Assembly: GCF_002160955.1 (NCBI RefSeq)
Contig: NZ_NFLN01000001.1
Span: forward strand, 248,001 to 312,000
From: Gemmiger sp. An120
GTDB taxonomy: Bacteria > Bacillota > Clostridia > Oscillospirales > Ruminococcaceae
Reading direction: 5' to 3'
DNA: 64,000 nt
Position numbers and translations under genes: made by a program. Below, one piece after another: positions 1-7,750 of this stretch. The notes below the pieces were generated by a model, which was not told the origin of the DNA, did not search any database, and was given only the letters and a program-made list of their open reading frames with translations. The stretch's first letter is position 1; each line of letters opens with the position of its first letter.

Positions 1-1170
1 TTTGTCCTGGCTGTCAATGGGCGGAATCATAAAGAAAGCAGGGGAGGTATATTCCTCCAGCGCGGCGGGAACATCCTTGACGGTATAGGGAAGTTCCTCC
101 AGGGCAGGGAAGTCCTCCTTGCTGGCCTCCCGCAGCTGAGCAATGATCTCCTCCGGGGGCAGGCTGCCCTGTGCCGGCACGGTGGTGAAAAACGCCTCAT
201 AACCGTCCGGGTCCTGCTGATAGAGCATGCCCATTTCGGTCAGCCCCTCGCTGATGCTGGTAATCAGCAGCTTTTCGTAGTCTTCAATGGAACGGTCACT
301 GCCCACCATGGCTCGCACCAGAAGCTGGTAGTAGTCCGCCCCGTCGTCCTGGCGGGCAGCCAGGCCCTGCGGCTCACCGGCCTGAGCGGCCAGCTCCCGG
401 GCACATTCTCCCAGCGCCTGATATGCCTCGGCCACCGGCCCGCAGACCAGTTCCCGGTTGCGGGCTTCGTACGCAGCGCGGTCGGATTCTTCCAGCCAGT
501 CCAGCTCGGCCAGACGATCGGCAAACCCGGTTACCAGCAGGCAGTCTTCCGGCGCGGCGGCGATCATCTCGCAGTATTCGGCGGCCTGATTCAGCGTCTC
601 GGCGGCAGCCACCATCCCGGCATCGGCCCGCATGGTTTCATACTGAGCCACAAATTCGAAGTAGCGGGGCAGGTCTTCCAATAGAGCCATGTATACGTCC
701 AGATCTGCTTTTTCGTAGAAAGAGAACTCTGCCAGGCTCAGGAGCACGTTGACATGCTGGCCGGTTACCGGGCCCAGCAGATCGTCGTACAGTTCCTTGC
801 CCACGGCCTGTTCCTGGGTAGTAAGGGAAAAATCCAGCGCGTCCCAGGTCAGCCGCTGCGCCTCGGTCAGCTGAGAACGGTCAAAGCCGTTCAGTTCCTC
901 CCGGTCGGCTTTCAGCTCTTCCGCAGCTTCGGCAAAATCCAGGTCCAGTTCGCCGAACGGCTTCTCGGTCATCCGTTCCAGCCCCCATTCTTCCGGGCGG
1001 CTCAGGGTATAGTTCAGGTTCAGCGCACTGGAGGTTACCGTTTCGCAGAACTGGTCGTGGGTATAGGCGGCAAACCGTTCGCTTTCGGTCATGGCCGGCT
1101 CGGAAGCGGCGCAGCCGGCCAGTATGAGCATTGCGGCGGCTCCGGCCAGAATGCGGGTAAACAGTTTCAT
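1..1170 (-). CDS. DUF885-like lipoprotein, N-terminal part (runs off left edge)
   Basis: Reading the minus strand from the ATG at 1170 gives one open frame of 390 codons with no stop before the window edge, so the C-terminus is missing. The start is preceded by an AAAGGAG ribosome site. Residues 1-20 form a lipoprotein signal peptide: Lys and Arg early, an Ala/Leu-rich core, then the lipobox LAGC with Cys20 as the lipidated residue, so the protein should sit on the outside of the membrane. The rest is acidic and helical, with DQFCETVTSSALNLNYTLS near the N-terminus, resembling the DUF885 family of secreted putative metallopeptidases. The zinc-binding HExxH region of that family would lie beyond the edge, so enzymatic activity cannot be judged. 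It is transcribed away from rplM, and its 5' UTR carries a 7-bp hairpin and a palindrome. Confidence 0.72.
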   Translation of the reverse strand, partial: MKLFTRILAGAAAMLILAGCAASEPAMTESERFAAYTHDQFCETVTSSALNLNYTLSRPEEWGLERMTEKPFGELDLDFAEAAEELKADREELNGFDRSQLTEAQRLTWDALDFSLTTQEQAVGKELYDDLLGPVTGQHVNVLLSLAEFSFYEKADLDVYMALLEDLPRYFEFVAQYETMRADAGMVAAAETLNQAAEYCEMIAAAPEDCLLVTGFADRLAELDWLEESDRAAYEARNRELVCGPVAEAYQALGECARELAAQAGEPQGLAARQDDGADYYQLLVRAMVGSDRSIEDYEKLLITSISEGLTEMGMLYQQDPDGYEAFFTTVPAQGSLPPEEIIAQLREASKEDFPALEELPYTVKDVPAALEEYTSPAFFMIPPIDSQDK

Positions 1171-1185
1171 GCAGACTCCTTTTCT

Positions 1186-1202
1186 GCGGACGAAACGTCC
1201 GC
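1186..1202 (-). promoter_or_regulatory. Hairpin in the 5' UTR of the lipoprotein gene
   Basis: GCGGACG and CGTCCGC form a perfect 7-bp stem with a 3-base loop. It lies immediately upstream of the AAAGGAG ribosome site of the minus-strand lipoprotein gene. It could stabilise the 5' end of the mRNA or modulate ribosome access; the function is inferred. Confidence 0.5.
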
Positions 1203-1206
1203 CTTT

Positions 1207-1233
1207 GCTATATACTATGGTATAGTATATAGC
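1207..1233. repeat. 27-bp AT-rich palindrome with mirrored TATACT boxes
   Basis: Two perfect 12-base arms (GCTATATACTAT and its complement) are separated by GGT. Each arm contains TATACT, so a sigma-A -10-like hexamer is present on both strands. It lies upstream of the minus-strand lipoprotein gene, inside the 303-bp gap before rplM. It may be an operator, a promoter core, or both. The minus-strand -35 region is poor, which would suit an activator- or repressor-controlled promoter. Confidence 0.6.
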
Positions 1234-1384
1234 ATAACAGAAGATTTTGCATCCGTTTTCGATTTTTCGGTTCCCAGCCAAAAGGAAAAGTAAAAATAGA
1301 GATTGAGAAAACGGGAGCATACAAGAGAAAACAAGAGCATTTGCAAGCAACGCAGGAATAAATCAAATTTTTGCAAAAAAGGTC

Positions 1385-1413
1385 TTGACGAACGGCATTT
1401 CATGTCCTATAAT
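1385..1413 (+). promoter_or_regulatory. Sigma-A promoter of rplM-rpsI
   Basis: TTGACG (1385-1390), a 17-base spacer and a perfect TATAAT (1408-1413) lie 60 bases upstream of rplM. The rest of the 1171-1473 gap is AT-rich and holds no gene. Confidence 0.85.
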
Positions 1414-1473
1414 CTAACTTGCGTCCAATCGGACCTGACCGAAAAACCAAATCTTTCAGGGAGGAAATAGATT

Positions 1474-1902
1474 ATGAGCACTACTCTGGCAAAGCCCGCC
1501 CAGGCGGCGCGCAAGTGGTACGTCCTCGATGCGGCCGGCAAGCCGCTGGGCCGTGTTGCCGCCCAGGCTGCTGTGCTGCTGCGCGGCAAGAACAAGGTCA
1601 CCTTCACCCCCAACGTGGATTGCGGCGACCATGTCATCATCATCAACTGCGACAAGGCGGTTCTGACCGGCAAGAAGCTGGAAAAGAAGTACTACCGCAC
1701 TCATTCCGGCTGGATCGGCGGCCTGAAGGAGATCCAGTACAAGACCCTGATGGCGGAGAATTCCGACAAGGCCATGTTCGTGGCCGTTAAGGGCATGATC
1801 CCGGCCAACGCGCTGGGCGCCAAGGCCATGACCCGTCTGCGCTGCTACAAGGGCGCCGAGCATGACAACGCCGCTCAGAAGCCCGAGATCTACGAGTTTT
1901 GA
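1474..1902 (+). CDS. rplM: 50S ribosomal protein L13
   Basis: A 142-residue protein, the usual length for bacterial L13, which binds 23S rRNA early in 50S assembly. Recognisable family segments are RKWYVLDAAGKPLGR near the N-terminus, the basic KNKVTFTPNVDCGDHVIIIN stretch, and KKYYRTHSGWIGGLK in the middle. An AGGGAGGAAA ribosome site precedes the ATG. It is followed after 17 bases by rpsI, the near-universal L13-S9 pair. The promoter at 1385-1413 and the terminator at 2351-2385 delimit a two-gene operon. The leader is only about 50 nt, and I saw no clear autoregulatory L13-leader fold in it. Confidence 0.97.
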   Translation: MSTTLAKPAQAARKWYVLDAAGKPLGRVAAQAAVLLRGKNKVTFTPNVDCGDHVIIINCDKAVLTGKKLEKKYYRTHSGWIGGLKEIQYKTLMAENSDKAMFVAVKGMIPANALGAKAMTRLRCYKGAEHDNAAQKPEIYEF

Positions 1903-1919
1903 TTAGGAGGCAATAGAAG

Positions 1920-2318
1920 ATGTACGAGACGAAACCTTATTTCTACGGCACCGGTCGTCGTAAGAATTCCGTTGCCCGCGTTCGCGTGTACACCGGCACC
2001 GGCAAGATCACCATCAACGATCGTGACATCGACGATTACTTTGGTCTGGAGACCCTGAAGCTGATCGTTCGTCAGCCCCTGGCTGTGGCCGATGTGGACG
2101 GCAAGTTCGACATCGTGGTCCGCGTGGGCGGCGGCGGCGTGTCCGGCCAGGCTGGCGCTATCCGCCACGGCCTGTCCCGTGCTCTGCTGCAGTACGACGA
2201 GAACCTGCGCCCTGCTCTGAAGAAGGCTGGCTTCCTGACCCGCGATCCTCGTATGAAGGAACGTAAGAAGTACGGCCTCAAGGCTGCCCGTCGCGCTCCC
2301 CAGTTCAGCAAGCGCTGA
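1920..2318 (+). CDS. rpsI: 30S ribosomal protein S9
   Basis: A 132-residue protein matching bacterial S9 throughout: [13 protein letters not shown] near the N-terminus, the glycine-rich [20 protein letters not shown] block, and [18 protein letters not shown] towards the end. It finishes with FSKR, the extreme C-terminal tail that in S9 reaches the P-site tRNA anticodon on the 30S head. It has its own AGGAGGCAA ribosome site and ends the rplM operon directly before a strong terminator. Confidence 0.97.
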   Translation: MYETKPYFYGTGRRKNSVARVRVYTGTGKITINDRDIDDYFGLETLKLIVRQPLAVADVDGKFDIVVRVGGGGVSGQAGAIRHGLSRALLQYDENLRPALKKAGFLTRDPRMKERKKYGLKAARRAPQFSKR

Positions 2319-2350
2319 TTGGTTGTCCAAACCAGTTCAAATTGGTTCAA

Positions 2351-2385
2351 AAGCCCCGGAAATCTTCGGATTTCCGGGGCTTTTC
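2351..2385 (+). terminator. Intrinsic terminator of rplM-rpsI
   Basis: A 13-bp perfect stem (AAGCCCCGGAAAT and its complement) is capped by CTTCGG, a UUCG-type loop, and followed by TTTTCCTT. Confidence 0.92.
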
Positions 2386-2827
2386 CTTATCGGCCACAGA
2401 GAACTCCAGTTTTGTCAGATAAGATGAGAGGCATTCGAAAAATTTCTGATGAAATAGCGGATTCGAGCAGCGTTCTAAAAAATATTGGCAAGCAAAGTTC
2501 ACGGGTCTGAAAGTATATTTGGCTGCGCTGACTTTGCCAAGATCGGCTTATGGAATATGCTGTATACAGAAAATAAGCACTTCTTTACAAAAAATGCTTT
2601 TTGCATAAAAGTTGTGCAAAACACACATACAAGATGCTGGTATTTTGACAGTTTGACGAAAGCATATAAATGGAAGAAAAAGGTAATATTAGAAAACATA
2701 TCCTGAAAAATAATTAAAAACAGAAGCAAACAGAAGCTAAACAACGCTATGAAGAGAAAACGAGTGAACATTTTTCAAAATAAACGGAATTCAAAAAAAT
2801 TAAGCTTAAAAGGGTAAATTCTCCTGT
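2386..2827. other. AT-rich intergenic stretch, no gene seen
   Basis: About 440 bases between the rpsI terminator and the promoter of the 3D-domain gene. The part from about 2500 to 2820 is far richer in A and T than the rest of the window. Both strands hold only short open frames without ribosome sites or recognisable products. I see no tRNA, repeat array or known RNA fold. It may be a regulatory spacer or a degraded remnant. Confidence 0.5.
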
Positions 2828-2856
2828 TTGACGCTTTTTCCCGGATTTGATACAAT
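2828..2856 (+). promoter_or_regulatory. Promoter of the 3D-domain gene
   Basis: TTGACG (2828-2833), a 17-base spacer and TACAAT (2851-2856). The predicted start near 2863 leaves a leader of about 150 nt before the ATG at 3013. Confidence 0.75.
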
Positions 2857-2863
2857 GCCACAA

Positions 2864-2977
2864 GTGCTGAACAGCACGTCCCGTTGACAGTATTGTTTGT
2901 GCCGTCAAACGGGTTTCGCGGGCGCGGCCTTGCCATGCTTTAAAGGCCGCCGTACTGCCCTGTGGACCGGGTGGTAC
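2864..2977 (+). ncRNA. Structured 5' leader with four tandem hairpins, unclassified
   Basis: Hairpin 1 is GTGCT/AGCAC with loop GAAC (2864-2877). Hairpin 2 is CCCGTTGAC paired with GTC-A-AACGGG, with one bulged A (2880-2913). Hairpin 3 is the perfect GCGGCCTT/AAGGCCGC (2924-2950). Hairpin 4 is GTACTGCCC/GGGTGGTAC, including two G-T wobbles (2952-2977). They begin right at the predicted transcript start and end about 25 nt before the AAGGAGAG ribosome site. In Firmicutes, 3D-domain cell-wall genes are frequent targets of the ydaO (c-di-AMP) riboswitch, but I could not find that motif's conserved blocks here, so the class is unknown. Confidence 0.5.
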
Positions 2978-3012
2978 ATGATGCCCTCGCATGGAACCGA
3001 TAAGGAGAGCGT

Positions 3013-4056
3013 ATGACAAAATTCACAGAACACTTGCGGCGCCGCTGGCTGGCCATTCCGGTCCGGGTCTGGGCGCTGCTGGGCTCCCTGTGCAGCCTGT
3101 CGATTGCCCTGTTTGTCCTCAGCCTTTCGTTGAATGTCGTGCACGTGTCGGATTCCGACGGCAACCGCCGCACTCTGATCACTACCCACGACGACCCCGA
3201 CCAGATCATGGAACTGTCCGGTATTGTGGCCGAAGCCCATGACGAGGTCTACTACACGGCCTATGCCGGGAACCTGGCGTCGCTCAGCATCCAGCGTGCC
3301 TATCCGGTGTATGTGGAAGCCGATGGCCAGAACCTGACCGCACAGCTGTGCGGCGGTACGGTCGAAGATGCCCTGGATGCCACGGGCGTGAGCCTGGGCG
3401 AGCATGATTATACCGAGCCCAGCCTGCACACCCAGCTGGAAGAGGGAGACACCGTCACCGTGCACCGGGTTGAATACCGGGATACGGTGAGCTACGAGTC
3501 CATCCCCTTCGAAACCGAATATGTGTATACCAGTCTGTTCTACCGCAACCGCAGCCGCACCATGACACTGCAGACCGGTCATGAAGGCACCAACGAAATC
3601 ACCAGCCGTGAGCGGGTGGTAGACGGTGCGGTAGAGTCCAGCCAGGTGGTCAGCGTGGTGCAGACCGTGGCACCGCAGAATACGGTGATTAAGGCCTACA
3701 AGGCCGGCGCGCCGGTTTCTTCTGTGAGCGGCCCTGAGGTGGTCAATGGTGTGCCGTCCAGCTACAAGGCGGTTTATACCGGCCGGGCTACGGGTTACAG
3801 TTCCAGCGGCGGGCGCGGCGCCTCCGGTCTGGGTCTGTACTGCGGCACAGTGGCGGTCAACCCCGCCCTGATCCCCTACGGAACCAAGCTGTATATTGCC
3901 AGCACCGACGGACGGTTTGTGTATGGCTATGCAATTGCAACCGATACCGGTACGTCTCTGCTGAATGGTTCCTGCCTGGTGGACCTGTACTACGACACCT
4001 ACACCGAGGCGCTGATGAACGGCGTGCAGACAGTGAACGTTTACGTGGTTGGCTGA
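3013..4056 (+). CDS. Secreted 3D-domain cell-wall protein (YabE/RpfB-like)
   Basis: 347 residues. A basic N-terminus is followed by one hydrophobic segment (about residues 16-38), so the protein is either anchored or secreted. The middle resembles the DUF348/ubiquitin-like plus G5-type layout (DGQNLTAQLCGGTVEDALDA; later an ESSQVVSVVQTVAPQNTVIK stretch). The C-terminal 80 residues are a 3D domain of the lytic-transglycosylase double-psi barrel kind: ARATGYSSSG-like start, GTVAVNPALIPYGTKLYI, YAIATDTG, LVDLYY. Of the three aspartates that name the domain, the first is replaced by Asn (VNP) while ATDTG and VDLYY keep theirs. Two cysteines flank the core. The family cleaves peptidoglycan and acts in cell-wall turnover or resuscitation. 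It is monocistronic, with its own promoter, structured leader and terminator. Confidence 0.85.
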   Translation: MTKFTEHLRRRWLAIPVRVWALLGSLCSLSIALFVLSLSLNVVHVSDSDGNRRTLITTHDDPDQIMELSGIVAEAHDEVYYTAYAGNLASLSIQRAYPVYVEADGQNLTAQLCGGTVEDALDATGVSLGEHDYTEPSLHTQLEEGDTVTVHRVEYRDTVSYESIPFETEYVYTSLFYRNRSRTMTLQTGHEGTNEITSRERVVDGAVESSQVVSVVQTVAPQNTVIKAYKAGAPVSSVSGPEVVNGVPSSYKAVYTGRATGYSSSGGRGASGLGLYCGTVAVNPALIPYGTKLYIASTDGRFVYGYAIATDTGTSLLNGSCLVDLYYDTYTEALMNGVQTVNVYVVG

Positions 4057-4119
4057 CCTGGAAACGTATGTAAACACAAACAGCAATCGGGACTTCGGCG
4101 GGTATACCGTCCGGGTCGG

Positions 4120-4161
4120 AAAGAACGTCTTTATCCTACGGGATAGAGGCGTTCTTTTTTT
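4120..4161 (+). terminator. Terminator of the 3D-domain gene
   Basis: AAGAACG pairs with CGTTCTT, and inside it TTTATCC pairs with GGATAGA around a TACG loop. A run of seven T follows. Confidence 0.92.
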
Positions 4162-4341
4162 GTGCGAATTGACGGTCTTACCGCCGGAATACGATCCGTT
4201 TGTGCACCAAACCGGGACGTTTGTGCTCGCTTTAGCAAGAAGAATCTACCATTTGCCAATGAAGTGGAAAACTTTGCATGCAAACTGCACAAAACACAAA
4301 CTTTACAATTTACGTTTTTAGCAATTTATGACAGAAAACTC

Positions 4342-4370
4342 TTGAAAATCGAATGTAAAATGAGTATCAT
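4342..4370 (+). promoter_or_regulatory. Probable promoter of the glg operon
   Basis: TTGAAA (4342-4347), 17 bases, TATCAT (4365-4370), within the AT-rich 268-bp gap (4162-4429) that otherwise holds no gene. A second AT box lies just downstream (4371-4382), so the exact -10 is uncertain. Confidence 0.55.
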
Positions 4371-4429
4371 TATAGATAGTATACAGCACGTGCCCGCTTG
4401 CGGGCCGCAGAGGAGAGAAGGGAGACACC

Positions 4430-6478
4430 ATGCCCGTAAAAAAGAAACAAAGCGAAGCGGATCTGCCTGTCTATCTGTTCCATCAGGGAAACAACTTTGA
4501 GGCCTACCGGTTCTTGGGCGCTCATTGTATGCAGGAAAACGGGGAAGACGGCGTAAAATTCCGCGTGTGGGCCCCCCATGCCAAAAGTGTCAGCGTGGTA
4601 GGGGACTTCAACAGCTGGGTCGTGGGCAGCCATCCGATGGCTCGCCTGGAGGACAGCGGTATTTGGGAAACCTTTATTCCCGGTCTTAAACAGTATGATG
4701 TATATAAATACTGTGTGACCACCGCTTCCGATGAGCTTTTGTTTAAATCTGATCCGTATGCATTCCATACTGAAACCCGTCCATCCAATGGCAGCAAGAT
4801 CTATGATCTGTCCGGTTATGCCTGGGGCGACGGTGAATGGATGGCGGCGCAGAAAGGCCGGGACGTAATCAACAGCCCCATGAACATCTACGAAGTTCAT
4901 GCCGGCAGCTGGAAGATGAAGGAGGGCGATCTGCCTTACAACTATTCCGAACTGGCGGATGAGCTGGTGCCGTACATAAAGGAAATGGGCTACACCCATG
5001 TGGAATTGCTGCCCATCACAGAATATCCCTTTGACGGCAGCTGGGGCTATCAGGTTACCGGGTATTTTGCCCCCACCAGCCGGTACGGCACCCCCAAGGA
5101 CTTCATGAATTTTGTGGACAAGTGCCATCAGGCCGGTATCGGCGTGATTATGGACTGGGTACCTGCGCACTTCCCGAAGGACGGATACGGCCTGTACATG
5201 TTCGACGGGCAGCCCTGCTATGAGGATCCCAACCCCCGCCGGGGCGAGCACAAGGAATGGGGCACCATGGTTTTCAACTACGGTATGCCCGAGGTAGAGA
5301 GCTTCCTGGTGTCCAGCGCCCTGTTCTGGCTGGAAGAGTACCATGTGGACGGCCTGCGTGTGGACGCGGTTGCCAGCATGCTGTATCTGGACTACAACCG
5401 CCGTGACGGCGAGTGGGAGCCCAACATGTATGGCGGCAAGGAAAATCTGGAAGCCATCGCATTCCTGCGCAAGCTGAATACCGAAGTGCTGAACCGGCAC
5501 CCGGAGAAGCTTATGATTGCGGAGGAATCCACCGCCTGGCCGCTGGTATCCAAACCGGCAGCGGACGGCGGCCTGGGCTTTAACTTCAAGTGGAACATGG
5601 GCTGGATGAACGATATGCTCAGCTATATGAGTACCGATCCGCTTTTCCGGTCCGGCAACCACAACAAGCTGACCTTCAGCTTCTTCTATGCTTTCAGCGA
5701 AAACTTCGTGCTGCCCATCAGTCATGATGAGGTGGTTCACGGTAAGTGCAGCCTGCTGAACAAGATGCCGGGCGAGTATGACGCCAAGTTTGATAACCTG
5801 CGTACCTTCTATGGGTATATGATGGCGCACCCCGGCAAAAAGCTGCTGTTCATGGGCCAGGAATTCGGCCAGTTCATCGAGTGGAACGAGGCAAAGCCGC
5901 TGGACTGGATGTTGCTTGGTTACGAAAAGCACCAGCAGCTGCAGGCCTGGGTCAAGGCACTCAACCATTTCTATCGGGAGAATCCGGCGTTCTGGCAGGT
6001 GGATTACAGCTGGGAGGGGTTCCAGTGGATCGTGCCGGACGACAGTTCTCAGTCGGTGATTGCGTTCTTGCGGCGCGACACGGAAGGCAAGATGGTTCTG
6101 GTGGTCTGCAACTTCAATCCGGTGCTCCGTACCGGCTATCAGATGGGCGTGCCCTGCGCCGGCCAGTATAAAGAGTTACTGACCAGCGACGACGCAATCT
6201 ATGGTGGCGGCGACCTGCACAACCCGATGAAGCGGGCGGTCAAGGGCGCGATGCACGGGTTTGATTACCACATCACGCTGGATCTGGCACCTATGAGTAC
6301 GGCCTATTATTCGGTGCCGGCACCCCGCAAAAAGACGGATAAGCCGGAAGAAAAGGCGGCCAAGCCTGCCAAGACTTCCCGGCCTGCCAAAAAAAAGCGG
6401 AGCCAAGCCAGCAGCGAAAAAGGCGGCCAAGAAAGAGTAAGGGAGAGAAGAACACAGTCGAAAAAGGCCCGAGCCTGA
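4430..6478 (+). CDS. glgB: 1,4-alpha-glucan branching enzyme
   Basis: 682 residues. It transfers alpha-1,4 chains to alpha-1,6 positions during glycogen synthesis. An N-terminal CBM48 (about residues 35-125; RVWAPHAKSVSVVGDFNSW) precedes the GH13 barrel. Catalytic motifs are DGLRVDAVASM (nucleophile Asp), MIAEEST (acid Glu) and ISHDEVVHGK (transition-state Asp); a C-terminal beta domain follows. The last 50 residues are a Lys/Ala/Pro-rich basic tail not needed by the family. In that tail a run of eight A (6389-6396) is followed, in the +1 frame, by an equally natural GAKPAAKKAAKKE ending at a TAA at 6438-6440. One A fewer would therefore give a shorter, more regular C-terminus. First gene of glgBCDA; GGAGAGAAGGGAG precedes the ATG. 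Confidence 0.95.
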   Translation: MPVKKKQSEADLPVYLFHQGNNFEAYRFLGAHCMQENGEDGVKFRVWAPHAKSVSVVGDFNSWVVGSHPMARLEDSGIWETFIPGLKQYDVYKYCVTTASDELLFKSDPYAFHTETRPSNGSKIYDLSGYAWGDGEWMAAQKGRDVINSPMNIYEVHAGSWKMKEGDLPYNYSELADELVPYIKEMGYTHVELLPITEYPFDGSWGYQVTGYFAPTSRYGTPKDFMNFVDKCHQAGIGVIMDWVPAHFPKDGYGLYMFDGQPCYEDPNPRRGEHKEWGTMVFNYGMPEVESFLVSSALFWLEEYHVDGLRVDAVASMLYLDYNRRDGEWEPNMYGGKENLEAIAFLRKLNTEVLNRHPEKLMIAEESTAWPLVSKPAADGGLGFNFKWNMGWMNDMLSYMSTDPLFRSGNHNKLTFSFFYAFSENFVLPISHDEVVHGKCSLLNKMPGEYDAKFDNLRTFYGYMMAHPGKKLLFMGQEFGQFIEWNEAKPLDWMLLGYEKHQQLQAWVKALNHFYRENPAFWQVDYSWEGFQWIVPDDSSQSVIAFLRRDTEGKMVLVVCNFNPVLRTGYQMGVPCAGQYKELLTSDDAIYGGGDLHNPMKRAVKGAMHGFDYHITLDLAPMSTAYYSVPAPRKKTDKPEEKAAKPAKTSRPAKKKRSQASSEKGGQERVRERRTQSKKARA

Positions 6479-6535
6479 AAGCAACGGCCTTTTAGAATAG
6501 AAAAGGCGCGATGCGCCAATAAGGGGAGAATTGTC

Positions 6536-7750
6536 ATGAAAGAATGTATCGCAATGCTGTTGGCAGGCGGTCAGGGTTCGCGTCTGTACGCGCTTACCCA
6601 GCGTCTGGCAAAACCCGCGGTGCCTTTTGGCGGAAAGTACCGGATCATTGACTTTCCGCTTTCTAACTGTGTCAATTCCGGCATTGACACAGTGGGCATC
6701 CTGACCCAGTACCAGCCTCTGGTGCTGAACGAGTATATCGGCAACGGCCAGCCCTGGGATCTGGACCGTCTGTACGGTGGCGTGCATGTGCTGCCCCCGT
6801 ACCAGAAAGCCACCGGCTCCGACTGGTACAAGGGCACCGCGAATGCGATCTACCAGAATATCAACTTTATCGACCGGTATGAGCCCAACTACGTGGTTAT
6901 CCTGTCCGGCGACCATATCTATAAGATGGACTACGGCAAGATGCTGGACTTCCATAAGGAGAAGGGCGCCGACTGCACCATCGCCGTTATGGAGGTGCCC
7001 TGGGAAGAGGCCAGCCGTTTCGGCATCATGACCGCCGACGAGAACGGCACCATCACCAAGTTTGAGGAGAAACCCAAGGAGCCCAAGAGCAATCTGGCCA
7101 GCATGGGTATCTACATCTTCACCTGGGAGAAGCTGCGCAAATTCCTCACCGAAGATGAAGCGGATCCCAACAGCGAGAACGATTTTGGCAAGAACATCAT
7201 CCCCAACATGCTGAACGCGGGCGAGAAGATGGTCGCGTATGCTTTCGAGGGTTACTGGAAAGACGTGGGCACCATCGACAGCCTGTGGGATGCCAATATG
7301 GACCTGCTGAATCCCAACGTGGCGCTGGATGTGTGGGATGACAGCTGGAAGATCTACTCTCGTACCTCCGGTCTGCCCGGTCACAAGATCGGCAGCAAGG
7401 CTGTGATTGATAACAGCATGATCACCGAAGGCTGCCGCGTGGACGGTACCGTAATCCAGAGCGTTCTGTTTGACAATACCCGTGTGGCGGAAGGTGCTAC
7501 CGTCGAGGCGTCCATCCTGATGCCCGGCTCGGTGGTGGAGCCCGGTGCCTGCGTGCGCTACTCCATTATTGCGGAAAATGTGGTGGTAAAGCGCGGCGCC
7601 ATGGTGGGCGTGCGTCCTGAGGACATGGACGACATCACCAAGTGGGGCGTAGCGGTTGTCGGCGAGGGTATCACCGTCGGCGCAGGTGCCAAGATCGGCC
7701 CCAAGGCTATGGTGGTCAAAGACGTGAAGGAGGGCGAAGAACAATGGTGA
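6536..7750 (+). CDS. glgC: Glucose-1-phosphate adenylyltransferase, catalytic subunit
   Basis: 404 residues. It makes ADP-glucose from glucose-1-phosphate and ATP, the committed step of glycogen synthesis. The nucleotidyltransferase domain carries the [15 protein letters not shown] signature near residue 10, [15 protein letters not shown], and [12 protein letters not shown] (metal-binding Asp) near 120-135. From about residue 290 a left-handed beta-helix of hexapeptide repeats follows (for example the [18 protein letters not shown] area). AGGGGAGAA precedes the ATG. The last codons overlap the start of glgD by 7 bases, so the two subunits are translationally coupled, as expected for a GlgC-GlgD heteromer. 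Confidence 0.97.
   Translation: MKECIAMLLAGGQGSRLYALTQRLAKPAVPFGGKYRIIDFPLSNCVNSGIDTVGILTQYQPLVLNEYIGNGQPWDLDRLYGGVHVLPPYQKATGSDWYKGTANAIYQNINFIDRYEPNYVVILSGDHIYKMDYGKMLDFHKEKGADCTIAVMEVPWEEASRFGIMTADENGTITKFEEKPKEPKSNLASMGIYIFTWEKLRKFLTEDEADPNSENDFGKNIIPNMLNAGEKMVAYAFEGYWKDVGTIDSLWDANMDLLNPNVALDVWDDSWKIYSRTSGLPGHKIGSKAVIDNSMITEGCRVDGTVIQSVLFDNTRVAEGATVEASILMPGSVVEPGACVRYSIIAENVVVKRGAMVGVRPEDMDDITKWGVAVVGEGITVGAGAKIGPKAMVVKDVKEGEEQW

Noticed and set aside
1414-1473. Ribosomal protein L13 leader RNA
   Set aside because: The leader is short and no stable stem or conserved motif could be drawn.
2864-2977. c-di-AMP (ydaO) riboswitch before the 3D-domain gene
   Set aside because: Context fits, but the conserved GGGGUGAAU/GAACC-type blocks are missing, so only an unclassified structured leader is claimed.
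7642-7743. In-frame upstream extension of glgD
   Set aside because: It lies wholly inside glgC; the ATG at 7744 has a ribosome site and is the normal N-terminus.
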